This document shows positions 47,932-57,220 of a stretch of 64,000 nt of DNA, piece after piece (positions within the stretch are counted from its first letter, which is position 1; each line of letters opens with the position of its first letter). Origin of the DNA: an uncultured Eubacterium sp. (GTDB lineage Bacteria > Bacillota > Clostridia > Lachnospirales > Lachnospiraceae); assembly GCA_949959185.1 (NCBI GenBank), contig CATLIX010000011.1:1-64000 (forward strand). Direction: 5' to 3'. The position numbers and the translations under genes were made by a program. The notes beneath the pieces are model-generated. The model searched no databases. It was given only the letters and a program-made list of their open reading frames with translations, and had not been told where the DNA came from.

Positions 47932-49029
47932 TCATAATTCCTGTTTCGTCATTCCGAGAAAAAACCGTAAAACAGGTATTCTTTTTACGATTTCATATAT
48001 TAAAAATGTTGCAATACACGAAACCAAAACAATCAGTAAAAATTGTCCTGCAACACCAACAGGCAATTTCAGGACAAAAAAACCTGCAACCACCAGAACT
48101 GGCATATGGAGAATGTAAACAGGGAAAGACATTTGGGTTAAATAAATGCTGACCCGGTTATGAAAGTTCAGCTTTGACCGTCCTATGCCAGTCAACATAA
48201 TAATCCCCATCCATCCGTAAAATATGTAAAGCCCATCCATCCATATGTTTCGGATATTTTCCAGGCAGTACAAATAAGTATACAGACTGCCTGACATTGC
48301 GAAAAGTAAAAGGCTTACAAACCTGTACCTCTGCAATTTTTCCAGAATACTTTCCTCCGAAAGGATATAGTATCCGAACAAAAACAGCAGCATAAATTGC
48401 CCCAGACTTTTCCCGCCTGTGTTCAGGGCATACAGGCAAAACCACTCCGGTACAAACAGCAAAATAATAAAGAAATATGAAAGGCTGCCAGCCCTGAATC
48501 CTGGAAAACATTTCTTTTGCAGGCGAACAATCAGTAACGCCGTCAGAGAAATAACAAACAAATAAAGTAAAAACCAAAGATGCGCGGGAGTAAAACCTCC
48601 ATGATATCCTGTTAAATCGGTTTTCTTTGTAAAAAACAATTCATACTGCTGCCAGTAAGTGCCTGTATACCCATTAAAAAATACTTCTGCAGTATAGGTC
48701 ATTACAGGAACAAGTACAAGCAGTCCAAAGAAAAATGGAATGACTAATTTTTTTATTCGCTCCACAACAAATTGTTTGTTTGTCCTTTTCAGAAGAGAAT
48801 ATTTACAGCTCATACCTGCAATAGCAAACAAAAAAGTCATATACCACGGGTACACGGCAGTTGAAAACACATAAAGAGCGGTGTTTGTGTGTGACCATAT
48901 GTAAAACCCGCTGTATTCGCCTCCGCTCCAAATCTGTGCCGCATGGAATGGAAAAAGCAACAGGATTGCCAGCCATCTTAAATTATCTATATAATACTTT
49001 CTTCCCATAGATTCTTTTAAATCGTTCAT
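47932..49029 (-). CDS. Acyltransferase family 3 membrane protein
   Basis: 365 residues with about ten membrane helices. The N-terminal RKYYIDNLRWLAILLLFPFH with an active-site-like His is typical of OafA/WecH-type O-acyltransferases, which acylate sugars on the cell surface. Start ATG 49029 (MNDLKESMGRKYY) has AAAGGAG upstream. It is intact, within an otherwise decayed region, and close to the family 2 glycosyltransferase. Confidence 0.88.
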   Translation of the reverse strand: MNDLKESMGRKYYIDNLRWLAILLLFPFHAAQIWSGGEYSGFYIWSHTNTALYVFSTAVYPWYMTFLFAIAGMSCKYSLLKRTNKQFVVERIKKLVIPFFFGLLVLVPVMTYTAEVFFNGYTGTYWQQYELFFTKKTDLTGYHGGFTPAHLWFLLYLFVISLTALLIVRLQKKCFPGFRAGSLSYFFIILLFVPEWFCLYALNTGGKSLGQFMLLFLFGYYILSEESILEKLQRYRFVSLLLFAMSGSLYTYLYCLENIRNIWMDGLYIFYGWMGIIMLTGIGRSKLNFHNRVSIYLTQMSFPVYILHMPVLVVAGFFVLKLPVGVAGQFLLIVLVSCIATFLIYEIVKRIPVLRFFLGMTKQEL

Positions 49030-49238
49030 TGAATTTCTCCTTTGTCCCACAAACTGAAGCTATATGAAATGAAAATCATTTATTACGAAATATACCATTC
49101 AGCATGGATAACACTTTCTCCATTCCATCCTCCTCAGAGCCGGACTTGTAATCATTTCCCTGACATCTGCCCCGCCAGGCGTCCTGCCAAACCGGTCTAA
49201 AATGTCTGTATCAAAAGCGTCTCCTGGCTTCCATCGGA
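49030..49238. other. Intergenic stretch without a recognisable gene
   Basis: About 210 bp between the acyltransferase start and the broken small gene at 49239. It holds only very short open frames without support. Confidence 0.4.
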
Positions 49239-49405
49239 TTATTTTCTTACTAATTTTTCCATTCTTGTCTCATAGTCACCTGCCATTCTCTGTAAAGTCC
49301 AGGCTGCAGAATTACGCTGTTCGGAAGGAATCGTATTCAGGTACTTATTGATTACATCCGGGAATCCCCGGAAAATCATCTCATATTGTTACCGTTTATA
49401 TTCAT
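49239..49405 (-). pseudogene. Small frameshifted gene downstream of DUF6033
   Basis: A strong AAGGAG precedes ATG 49405 (MNINGNN), but that frame stops after nine codons. A second frame supplies QYEMIFRGFPDVINKYLNTI then PSEQRNSAAWTLQRMAGDYE and ends at 49239. The total of 167 bp is not a multiple of three, so one indel near 49385 separates the frames. I do not recognise the family. It lies 12 bp after the DUF6033 gene and would be cotranscribed. Confidence 0.55.
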
Positions 49406-49417
49406 ATCCCTGTCTCC

Positions 49418-50227
49418 TTATATCTTCAAATCCAGATTTGCGCCTGTCTCATTTGCGCGATTGCCCTGTTTTTCCACCTGCCTTTCGTCATGTTCCCTTG
49501 CCGCTTCAATAACTTTCTGCATATCATCATTATCAAGCAGTATTCTTCCGTCCTTCGCATTTTCCAGTTTTTCTGCCAGCAACCGTTCTGCTTTATCCTG
49601 ATTTGCATCTGATTTGACAACAATAATGCCTGTTCTGTCCTGCTCTTTTTCTGCCTCCTCTGCCTTTTTCTCCATATTCTCCGAAAGCTGATCTGCTTTT
49701 TTACGGGCATTTTCACGCGTCTTCTCAATCCGCTTTTCGGCGTTTTCCTGCGCTTCTTTGCGGAGTTTTTCGTTCAGCTCATCCTTTCTTACCGAAATGG
49801 AAAAATTAGAAAAATTGCCGTTTTCATCAACATACCCATGCCTGACAATTACGGTATGCCCTATTGATTTTTTATAATTATCAAGCCATTTCGTAGCCGC
49901 TTCAATATCTTTTAACCGCTGTGTATATTCCTTTGCTGCCTTTGGATCATTCTGCATCTTCTCCAGGAGCTTAGGGCTGACATCCAAAACATTCACTTTG
50001 CCATCATTATTTGTGTTAAGCCCATACCCGATTTGTAACTTCATATAGGGTACCTGCTTCTGCAAATTTTTAAGGTATTCCTCATTGCTGCTATTCTTTG
50101 CTGTTTCAGCGCTTTTTTGCGTAGCTGCTGTTTCTTTTGTTTCCTCCTTCTTTGCTGCTTCCTTTCCTGATAAAGCATATGCGCTTTTAGAAACACTGTT
50201 GTAATTACTCACTCCTGTAATTACCAT
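49418..50227 (-). CDS. DUF6033-type protein
   Basis: 269 residues. The N-terminus MVITGVSNYNSVSKSAYALS is followed by a Lys/Glu-rich spacer, a core with YMKLQIGYGLNTNNDGKVNV and LDNYKKSIGHTVIVRHGYVD, a long charged coiled coil, and GIIVVKSDANQDKAERLLAE. This pattern fits DUF6033, a Lachnospiraceae family of unknown function. There is no signal peptide or membrane segment. Start ATG 50227 behind GGGAGG. Confidence 0.72.
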   Translation of the reverse strand: MVITGVSNYNSVSKSAYALSGKEAAKKEETKETAATQKSAETAKNSSNEEYLKNLQKQVPYMKLQIGYGLNTNNDGKVNVLDVSPKLLEKMQNDPKAAKEYTQRLKDIEAATKWLDNYKKSIGHTVIVRHGYVDENGNFSNFSISVRKDELNEKLRKEAQENAEKRIEKTRENARKKADQLSENMEKKAEEAEKEQDRTGIIVVKSDANQDKAERLLAEKLENAKDGRILLDNDDMQKVIEAAREHDERQVEKQGNRANETGANLDLKI

Positions 50228-50473
50228 AATATTATCCTCCCTGATAAAAATTTTCAACATTTTTCTTTGTAAAGGTTCCCGCAGGCCTCTTAAGCTGCTG
50301 CTTTTTTTCCTTCAGCTTCCTGATTTCCCGGCTTTCTCTGCTTCCTTTTCTTTTTTCGGTTACAGAAGGTAACATTTTAATCCATTTGCTGTGGACTGCT
50401 TTCCGGATGCTGTGGAATGAACAACAGCACAGGGAGGACAAATAATTTCTATCACAGGAGGGTGCAGAGGCAT
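50228..50473. other. Intergenic stretch upstream of DUF6033
   Basis: Contains the DUF6033 promoter region. An open minus-strand frame (50232-50579) has no credible start and is antisense to the transposase remnant. I see nothing else. Confidence 0.35.
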
Positions 50474-50581
50474 ATGGCAGAGCAGGGCCTGCGCTCCATC
50501 GTAGTAAAGCGGCTCCATAGCGCTGTCGGCTATCTGACACCCCGGCAAAAGGAGGATGAGGAACCAGGGAAATCAGCATAA
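50474..50581 (+). pseudogene. C-terminal remnant of an IS3-type transposase
   Basis: The plus strand encodes VVKRLHSAVGYLTPRQKEDE before a TAA at 50581. This resembles the conserved RLHSALGYLTP end of IS3-family integrase proteins. The catalytic core is gone and no terminal inverted repeat was found. Confidence 0.55.
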
Positions 50582-50671
50582 CTTTTCAACTTTTTTTGTC
50601 CAAAGTATTGACATAGGGCCAAAACCATTTTACGCTATGGGATAAAATGATTTTGAGGCGAGGAGACAGTT

Positions 50672-51544
50672 ATGCACTTTGTAAATGCGAAAAGTATCTT
50701 ATCAGCCAAAAACGGAATGAATCTATATCGCGGCTGCTCCCACGGTTGTATCTACTGCGACTCACGAAGCAGATGCTATCATATGGAACACGATTTTGAG
50801 GACATTGAAATCAAGGCAAACGCCATTGAGCTTCTGGAAAATGCACTGAAACGGAAACGGGCAAAATGTATGCTGGGTACAGGCTCTATGACAGACCCCT
50901 ATATACCCCTTGAAAGTAAAATCGGGAATGTCCGCAAAGCATTGGCTTTGGCAGAACAATATGGTTTCGGCTTCACGTTGATCACCAAATCCGACCGGAT
51001 ATTGCGGGATTTGGATTTGTTGAAAGCGATCAATGAGAAAACAAAATGTGTCGTGCAAATGACGCTGACCACCTGCGATGAAGATTTGTGCAGAAAAATT
51101 GAGCCAAACGTAAGTACAACAAAAGAGCGGGCCAACGCTTTGAAAAAGCTGAATGAAGCGGGTATCCCAACGGTTGTCTGGCTTTGCCCGATTCTTCCCT
51201 TCATCAATGATACGAAAGAAAACATCCGGGGGATTTTAGAATATTGCGTGGAAGCAAGGGTTTATGGCGCAATCTGCTTTGGAATGGGTCTGACGCTCCG
51301 CGAGGGAAACCGGGAATATTTCTATAACCAGTTAGACCGGTTGTTTCCACATATGAAAGAGAAGTATATGCGTACTTACGGTGCGCAATATCAAATCAGC
51401 AGCCCAAAAAGCAACGAACTTATGAAATTATTTCATCAAATATGCGGGGACAATGGTATCCTGCATGATAACTCAAAAATCTTTGAGTACCTGTGTCGCT
51501 TTGAAGAAAAGAACAGCCCTGTCCAATTAAATCTGTTTGATTAG
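50672..51544 (+). CDS. SPL-like radical SAM protein
   Basis: 290 residues. The cluster motif is CSHGCIYC in NLYRGCSHGCIYCDSRSRCY, followed by SMTDPYIPLESKIGNVRKAL, which is typical of the spore photoproduct lyase-like / Rv2578c-type family. These enzymes are of unknown or DNA-repair related function. ATG 50672 is preceded by GGCGAGGAGACAG. A truncated relative lies at 47571. Confidence 0.9.
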   Translation: MHFVNAKSILSAKNGMNLYRGCSHGCIYCDSRSRCYHMEHDFEDIEIKANAIELLENALKRKRAKCMLGTGSMTDPYIPLESKIGNVRKALALAEQYGFGFTLITKSDRILRDLDLLKAINEKTKCVVQMTLTTCDEDLCRKIEPNVSTTKERANALKKLNEAGIPTVVWLCPILPFINDTKENIRGILEYCVEARVYGAICFGMGLTLREGNREYFYNQLDRLFPHMKEKYMRTYGAQYQISSPKSNELMKLFHQICGDNGILHDNSKIFEYLCRFEEKNSPVQLNLFD

Positions 51545-51714
51545 CTTTAAGTCAGAATACTGCCATTTCTGCCCCTGAATCTTTCAAAAAATTTTCATCT
51601 GCCTGTATCCTTCGGACAAACGAAGTATACTAAACAAAAGCGCCAAAAAGCCTGCAGACGGAAGATTGAAAAGCGCAAAAAGCAAAGAAAACAGACCAAA
51701 GGAGATTACCTGCA

Positions 51715-52419
51715 ATGAATGAATATAAAATTATGGTCGTGGACGATGAACCGGATATTCTGGATCTGCTCGAAAAGGCTTTAAGTATTGAGGGCTTTCC
51801 CGCTGTCATAAAAATTGATACAGGCAGAAAGGCGATAAATGCCTGCAAAGAAATACAGCCGGATGTGATTATCTTAGATGTTATGCTGCCGGATATTGAC
51901 GGCTACGAAGTGTGCAGGCAGATCCGGCAGTTTTCCCATTGCCCCATCCTGTTCCTTTCCTCCAAAAATGATGAATTGGATAAAATCCTTGGCCTGGCTG
52001 TGGGCGGCGACGATTATGTTACCAAGCCTTTCAGCCCCAGGGAAATTGCTTACAGGGTGAAAGCACAGCTGCGCCGCATGGAATACAGGCAAAGCCCCTG
52101 CGCCGGCCGGACAATAGAAATCGGAGCCTTGACGATTGATACAGATGGCTGTAGGGCGCTCAAAGACGGCCGGGATCTGGAACTGACTGCCAGGGAGTTT
52201 GAGATACTGCAATACCTGGCGGAAAATAAAGGGCGGGTAATCAGCCGCGAGCGCTTATATGAAGCGGTCTGGAACGAGGACAGCTTTGGCTGCGATAATA
52301 CGGTCATGGTCCATATCCGGCACCTGCGCGAGAAAATGGAAACCGATCCTGCTGCTCCCAGGTATCTTATCACAATGAAAGGATTAGGCTATAAACTGGT
52401 AAATCCTTATGAAAAGTAA
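51715..52419 (+). CDS. OmpR-family response regulator
   Basis: 234 residues. The receiver domain has acidic residues in KIMVVDDEPDILDLL, the phosphoacceptor Asp in DVIILDVMLPDIDGYEV, and KPFSPREI. The C-terminal winged helix has LTAREFEILQYLAENKGRVI and VWNEDSFGCDNTVMVHIRHL. Start behind AAAGGAGATTACC. It overlaps the kinase gene by 11 bp and precedes an ABC exporter, like antibiotic-sensing systems. Confidence 0.95.
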   Translation: MNEYKIMVVDDEPDILDLLEKALSIEGFPAVIKIDTGRKAINACKEIQPDVIILDVMLPDIDGYEVCRQIRQFSHCPILFLSSKNDELDKILGLAVGGDDYVTKPFSPREIAYRVKAQLRRMEYRQSPCAGRTIEIGALTIDTDGCRALKDGRDLELTAREFEILQYLAENKGRVISRERLYEAVWNEDSFGCDNTVMVHIRHLREKMETDPAAPRYLITMKGLGYKLVNPYEK

Positions 52420-53836
52420 AAAGAATTTCAACCCCTTTTTCCGGATGGTCCTGCTCCTCTCCATGACATTACTGGCCGGCATTGTCACGGCAATCGGCCT
52501 GTTCTATTATATGTTCTCCATCCCGGAACCGGAAGGAATGAGCCTCGCCCATTGGCCGCAGACCTTTACAGACAATTTTTCTTCCTGGACAACCTATGAG
52601 GACGGAGAACTCTCTATAGAACAGATCGGTCTTGACCGATTAGACGAATATGGCCTGTGGATTCAGTTTTTGGATGAATCCGGTCAGGAGATTTTCTCCT
52701 ACAACAAACCTGCCGGGTATCCTGAAAAATATTCCGCTTCCGAACTGCTGGTTCTTGGCTCCAGCGACTATCAAAACGGATATACGGTATTTGTAAACAG
52801 TCTGGAAGACTCCGAAGAAGCCTGCAGCTATTGTATCGGATTTCCTTATGATATAGGAAAGTATATGCTGCATTACAACGGCAGCAGGGTTTCAAGGCTC
52901 TCCCCCGTAGCAAGAATAATTATTCTTGCTGCTTCAGGCACCCTTATCATCATCGTGCTTGTTTACGGTTTCTGGCTCTCACGGAAATTGTCAGGCATTA
53001 CAAGGGGCATCAAAAATATTTCCCTCCGCTCCTACCGGCCATTACAGGAAAACGGGATGTTCGGCGAAATCTACAGCGCCCTGAACAAAATGGACAGGGA
53101 CATACACCGCGCCGACCAAATAAGCCAGGAAACAGAAACAACGCGCCGGGAATGGATTGCAAATATTACCCATGACCTGAAAACGCCCCTTTCCCCCATC
53201 AAGGGCTATGCAGAACTGCTGGCCGACAGTTCGGATAAGGAGAAAGAGACCGTACAGGAATACGGCGCTGTTATCCTGAAGAATATTAACTATACCGAAA
53301 ACCTGATCAATGATCTGAAACTGACCTGGCAGCTTGATTCCGGCGCTATACCGTACCATCCTCAAAAAATTCTTATTACACGCTGCGTCAAAGAATGGGT
53401 CATTGATATTGTCAATGATCCTGCTTTTTCAGACCGGGATATTGCATTTGAGAGTAATGTGCCAGCATTGTATGCCCATATTGATTCTGCTCTGTTTCGG
53501 CGCGCCGTTACGAATCTGATTCTGAACGCCCTCACACATAACCCTGCTGAGACAACAGTAAGCGTTACACTTGACACAGACAAAAACGGCAGTATTCTGC
53601 TGTCTGTCCGTGATAACGGAAATGGACTGAGCGAAGCAGAACAATCAAAGCTGTTTGAGCGGTATTACAGAGGGACAAACACAAAAGAAAAGCCGGAAGG
53701 AAGCGGACTGGGACTTGCCATAGCGAATCAGATTGTAACGCTTCACGGCGGTGAGATCACAGTCAAAAGCCAGCCGGGTACTGGAACAGAATTTATCATC
53801 CATGTTCCATGTAAAAACGGAGAAGCTGCAAATTAA
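52409..53836 (+). CDS. Sensor histidine kinase
   Basis: 475 residues. One N-terminal helix (MVLLLSMTLLAGIVTAIGLF), an extracytoplasmic domain of about 130 residues, a second helix (IIILAASGTLIIIVLVYGFW), a HAMP-like linker, the H-box REWIANITHDLKTPLSPIKG, and HATPase motifs DNGNGLSEAEQ and GSGLGLAIANQIV. It is the partner of the regulator it overlaps. The signal is unknown. Confidence 0.94.
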   Translation: MKSKKNFNPFFRMVLLLSMTLLAGIVTAIGLFYYMFSIPEPEGMSLAHWPQTFTDNFSSWTTYEDGELSIEQIGLDRLDEYGLWIQFLDESGQEIFSYNKPAGYPEKYSASELLVLGSSDYQNGYTVFVNSLEDSEEACSYCIGFPYDIGKYMLHYNGSRVSRLSPVARIIILAASGTLIIIVLVYGFWLSRKLSGITRGIKNISLRSYRPLQENGMFGEIYSALNKMDRDIHRADQISQETETTRREWIANITHDLKTPLSPIKGYAELLADSSDKEKETVQEYGAVILKNINYTENLINDLKLTWQLDSGAIPYHPQKILITRCVKEWVIDIVNDPAFSDRDIAFESNVPALYAHIDSALFRRAVTNLILNALTHNPAETTVSVTLDTDKNGSILLSVRDNGNGLSEAEQSKLFERYYRGTNTKEKPEGSGLGLAIANQIVTLHGGEITVKSQPGTGTEFIIHVPCKNGEAAN

Positions 53837-53872
53837 GATTTCCTTATGATTGCCGGACGGCATAGAGGTATC

Positions 53873-53954
53873 TTAAGGTGAAGTTAAGACAGGGAAAAGT
53901 TCAGGCTAAGACAGGTGGTTTATGCTATTAAGCATAAGCCACCTTATTTTTATC
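53873..53954 (+). promoter_or_regulatory. Regulatory gap: direct repeats and a terminator-like hairpin
   Basis: TTAAG occurs at 53873-53877 and 53884-53888 (11-bp period), the spacing expected for an OmpR-type regulator. It is followed by a hairpin at 53913-53944 (AGGTGGTTTATGCT / AGCATAAGCCACCT, with G-T pairs) and TTATTTTTAT. The hairpin may terminate the kinase transcript or attenuate entry into the ABC genes. Confidence 0.55.
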
Positions 53955-54028
53955 TTATGGGAAAGCAGTCGCAGGGCAACTATTCCCTGCTCGATTGCCT
54001 GTGTAAAATATATCAGGAGGATTATTGT

Positions 54029-55015
54029 ATGCAGTTACAATTAAAAAATTTATGTAAGCAGTACGGAACAAAATGTGCTGTGAATCATGTAAATGCAAGC
54101 CTTTCACCCGGAGTATACGGACTGCTCGGAGCAAACGGCGCCGGTAAAACAACACTTATGAGAATGATATGCGGCGTTTTAAAGCCCTCTTCCGGCAGCA
54201 TCCGCCTGAACGGCAAAAGCATTGAGGAACTGGGGGAGCGGTACTACTCCCACCTGGGATACATGCCGCAGGATTTCGGCTTTTATCCCGATTTTACCGC
54301 CCGTGAATTTATGCTGTATATGGCAGCGGTAAAAGGGCTTGACACCAAAACGGCGAAACAAAGGACAGAGCATCTGCTTCATATGGTAAACCTGCAGGAT
54401 GCAGCAGACAAAAAAGTCAAATCCTATTCCGGCGGTATGAAGCAGCGGCTGGGAATCGCCCAGGCGGAGCTGAACCATCCCCAGATTCTGATACTGGATG
54501 AACCCACTGCCGGGCTTGACCCCAAAGAGCGAATCCGTTTCCGCAACCTCATATCCGATTTTGCAAAAGAGAAAATTGTGATCCTGTCCACGCATATTGT
54601 ATCAGACGTTTCCTATATTGCCGACTACATCCTAATGATGAAAAGCGGGCAGTTCCTGCTTGGCGAACCCATGGAAACAGTTACAGACCACATCAAAGGG
54701 AAAGTCTGGGAAATCCTGACTGACAACCGGGAAGTCGGGGAATACAGCCGGAATTTTTCTGTTGTAAATCTGCACCACGAAAACAATATGGTCCGGCTGC
54801 GTATTGTGAGCGATACAGCGCCGGCGACAGACGCAGCCACTGTAGAACCGAGCCTGGAGGATCTGTTCCTGTATCATTTCGGAGAAGACGCACAGAGAGG
54901 AGGAAGGCAAATGCGAAGCATTTCCGGAATGCCTTCCGACGGCATGGCAGGTGACGCGAAGCGGCGCGTGCCGATACCTTGTGAGAGGAGCGATAATTAT
55001 GCTGATGAAATATGA
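54029..55015 (+). CDS. ABC transporter ATP-binding protein
   Basis: 328 residues. Walker A is GANGAGKTTLMRMI, the signature is KSYSGGMKQRLGIAQAEL, Walker B is ILILDEPTAGLDPKERI. Start ATG 54029 follows AGGAGG at 7 nt. The last about 40 residues (from GGRQMRSISGMP) come from a palindrome-rich insertion-like segment and look foreign to the family. It overlaps the permease gene by 17 bp. Confidence 0.93.
   Translation: MQLQLKNLCKQYGTKCAVNHVNASLSPGVYGLLGANGAGKTTLMRMICGVLKPSSGSIRLNGKSIEELGERYYSHLGYMPQDFGFYPDFTAREFMLYMAAVKGLDTKTAKQRTEHLLHMVNLQDAADKKVKSYSGGMKQRLGIAQAELNHPQILILDEPTAGLDPKERIRFRNLISDFAKEKIVILSTHIVSDVSYIADYILMMKSGQFLLGEPMETVTDHIKGKVWEILTDNREVGEYSRNFSVVNLHHENNMVRLRIVSDTAPATDAATVEPSLEDLFLYHFGEDAQRGGRQMRSISGMPSDGMAGDAKRRVPIPCERSDNYADEI
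54902..54972 (+). repeat. Palindrome-rich element inside the ATPase 3' end
   Basis: An outer stem GGAAGGCA/TGCCTTCC (54902-54909 with 54930-54937) encloses AAATGC/GCATTT. The adjacent part pairs GGCA/TGCC (54941-54972) around GCG-rich arms. This resembles a REP-like element and sits just before the permease start. Confidence 0.5.
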
Positions 55016-56225
55016 ATTCTTAAAAATCCTGCGAAAAAAATCCACCATGATCGTCATGGCGGTCAGCCTGTTATTAACAGCATTCCTGTTCGGGCTGCCC
55101 ATCCTGCAGTACCAGACCTATAACCAGGATGGCGTAATCAAAGGCCTTAAGGGCATTGCTTACACAAAAGACCAGTATCAGAATATATCCGTCCCGATTA
55201 CAGACGAATATGTGGAAAAAACAATCACAGAATATCAAAAGCTCTTTGAGAAGCCCGACAATGTAGGTTATGACGGAAGCGAAAAGTTCCTGATCGGCGA
55301 CGCATACTGGAACTTTGTGGCTCCCAGGGAAAAACAGCTTAGCATGATCGCCTCCGCATACGATTCCCCCGGCGAAAATTCCGGCCTTAATAAGCTGCCC
55401 GAACTGGATCTGACAAACGGGGCTAAGTTTTACCAGGCGAGGAATGAAAAGGTAGAATCTCTCCTGAACACACCCTCAAGGGAGCTTTCATCCCAGCAGA
55501 AAGAATACTGGGGCAATATGAGCAGTAAGGTGGAAACGCCCCTGCAATACGGATATCACGAAGGCTGGGAAATCATCATGAACAGCTTTGAGCTGCTGAT
55601 GTTCGCCCTGTTGGCTGTCCTCATTGTGATAGCGCCTGTCTTTTCCGGTGAATACCAGGCCGGCACGGATGCTGTCATCCTGTCCGGCAAATATGGCAAG
55701 ACCAGGCTGGTAACAGCAAAAATAATATCATCTGTGCTGTTTGGCATCCTTGCATTTACGCTGCATGTTATCGTCGCTTTCGGTCTGCCCCTTGCGGCTT
55801 TCGGGGCAGATGGATGGAATCTGCCTTTACAGATCGCCGGCCTCACAATCCCATACCCGTTCACCTTCCTGCAGGCGGCCCTGATCAACCTGGGCGTTAT
55901 TTATCTGGTACTGCTTGCCATGATTGGGCTGACGCTGCTGCTGTCTGCCAAAATGAAAAGCCCTTACCTTGTGCTGGTCGTACTCGTACCCGTGCTTTTT
56001 ATCCCGCTGTTCCTCTCCCCCAACGGGACAACCGGGGCATACAACCTGACTTTGTTCCTGCTGCCGTACCGTTCTGTCATGCCGGAAATCGGTAAATATG
56101 TTTCCTTCCAGATCGGCGGACTGGTTCTTGACGCCCTTTCCATGCGGGCCATCCTGTATGCAATCCTGACTGCGGTTATGCTGCCCCTTGCAAGGCTGGG
56201 CTTCAGGAAACACCAGGTTGCGTAA
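54999..56225 (+). CDS. ABC transporter permease (ABC-2 type)
   Basis: 408 residues. One N-terminal helix (MIVMAVSLLLTAFLFGLPIL) is followed by an extracytoplasmic region of about 150 residues and a membrane domain of five or more helices (LLMFALLAVLIVIAPVFSGE onward). Start ATG 54999 follows AGAGGAG. Together with 54029-55015 it forms an exporter probably controlled by the adjacent two-component system. Confidence 0.88.
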   Translation: MLMKYEFLKILRKKSTMIVMAVSLLLTAFLFGLPILQYQTYNQDGVIKGLKGIAYTKDQYQNISVPITDEYVEKTITEYQKLFEKPDNVGYDGSEKFLIGDAYWNFVAPREKQLSMIASAYDSPGENSGLNKLPELDLTNGAKFYQARNEKVESLLNTPSRELSSQQKEYWGNMSSKVETPLQYGYHEGWEIIMNSFELLMFALLAVLIVIAPVFSGEYQAGTDAVILSGKYGKTRLVTAKIISSVLFGILAFTLHVIVAFGLPLAAFGADGWNLPLQIAGLTIPYPFTFLQAALINLGVIYLVLLAMIGLTLLLSAKMKSPYLVLVVLVPVLFIPLFLSPNGTTGAYNLTLFLLPYRSVMPEIGKYVSFQIGGLVLDALSMRAILYAILTAVMLPLARLGFRKHQVA

Positions 56226-56227
56226 AG

Positions 56228-56308
56228 TGCGGCTATGAAGAGAAAAAAACTGTCATTTTCGGCGGCATGATCCTTATCATCGCCATCTGCGCAATTGTCT
56301 TCCTATAA
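56228..56308 (+). pseudogene. Possible tail of a lost membrane protein
   Basis: An open frame without a start encodes CGYEEKKTVIFGGMILIIAI and five further hydrophobic residues before a TAA. It could be the end of a deleted third transporter subunit. Weak evidence. Confidence 0.25.
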
Positions 56309-56325
56309 GTCCGGACAGTCCCATA

Positions 56326-56841
56326 TCAGATTAAGCCATTATCCGCCATAACAAAATTTGCTTCATAAGCGGCATTTGCTGTTGCCGCAGCCCCTGATTT
56401 TGCCAGAACGGAATCGGAATATACGGCCTCTTTTGCCCACTGTGACGCCTGCCGCCTCCGTACCAGCCGCCCGTCAAAGCTGTTCTCCACTTTCAGGATA
56501 GGCAGGTTCCCTTTCTGCAGGGAGCTTATACGGATAAAGGCATCCGCCCCCTTCCCCTGCGGAAAGGCGCTGGATGACGCAAGGGTGTTCTTCATATCAT
56601 GCTTCATGCCCCGTATGTCGGAATAGACGCGCTCCATCTCCTCCATGTGTTCCTGCAGGCTGCCAATCTGGTTTTCGAAGACGAGCCTGCCGCTCTTTTC
56701 CCTGTTCCAACAGATCATGTCAGGGTCAGGTGCGTCAAACACATAATCCTCGATGCCCGTAATGAACACCAACACGCATATATGCTCCCTAAAGGCATAT
56801 CTGATAAAGAAAAGCCACCACCATTGTAAGCAACTCCGCAA
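56326..56841 (-). pseudogene. Chimeric fragment of a GHKL (AgrC-like) histidine kinase
   Basis: The frame contains the dimerisation helix with the phospho-acceptor region, LQEHMEEMERVYSDIRGMKH then DMKNTLA. It jumps to KVENSFDGRLVRRR, which belongs near the end of the GHKL ATPase domain. The N-box region in between is missing, and both termini do not look like the family. The kinase would be inactive. Confidence 0.6.
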
Positions 56842-57031
56842 TCGGTACTGCCAGCCACACCCCCGTCACTCCCATAAATTCCGGCAGTATCAGCAACAGC
56901 ACAAATATCAGCTCAAATGTCCGCTGGAAGGATAATACCGCTGACAGCTTCCCATTTGACAACACAGTGAATGTAGCTGAAGTAAAAATATTCATCCCAC
57001 AAAAAAGAAAACTGAATGGGAATATCCAAAA
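56789..57031 (-). pseudogene. C-terminal fragment of a MATE efflux protein
   Basis: The minus strand encodes FLFCGMNIFTSATFTVLSNG, then LSAVLSFQRTFELIFVLLLI and AVPIAELLTMVVAFLYQI, which are the last helices of a MATE transporter. The upstream 350 residues are absent and the region before it (to about 57180) reads as an unrelated fragment. Confidence 0.7.
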
Positions 57032-57220
57032 ACCTCTTCGTGCAATCCTGCTTGCACCAGGCCCCGAATCATATTGTCTATTAATGCAGTCCCCAAAAAC
57101 GTAATGATCATTCCTGGTAAAGCCCCTGCACCGATAATCAAAGTACTGGCGCTGCATATAGGATTTCAGATTTTCCTTGCTTTGCCTGTAAGCCTCCCGG
57201 ACTGTTTCCGGATTATAAAA

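Noticed and set aside
50232..50579. Minus-strand frame upstream of DUF6033
   Set aside because: No start with a ribosome binding site; the opposite strand reads as a transposase tail.
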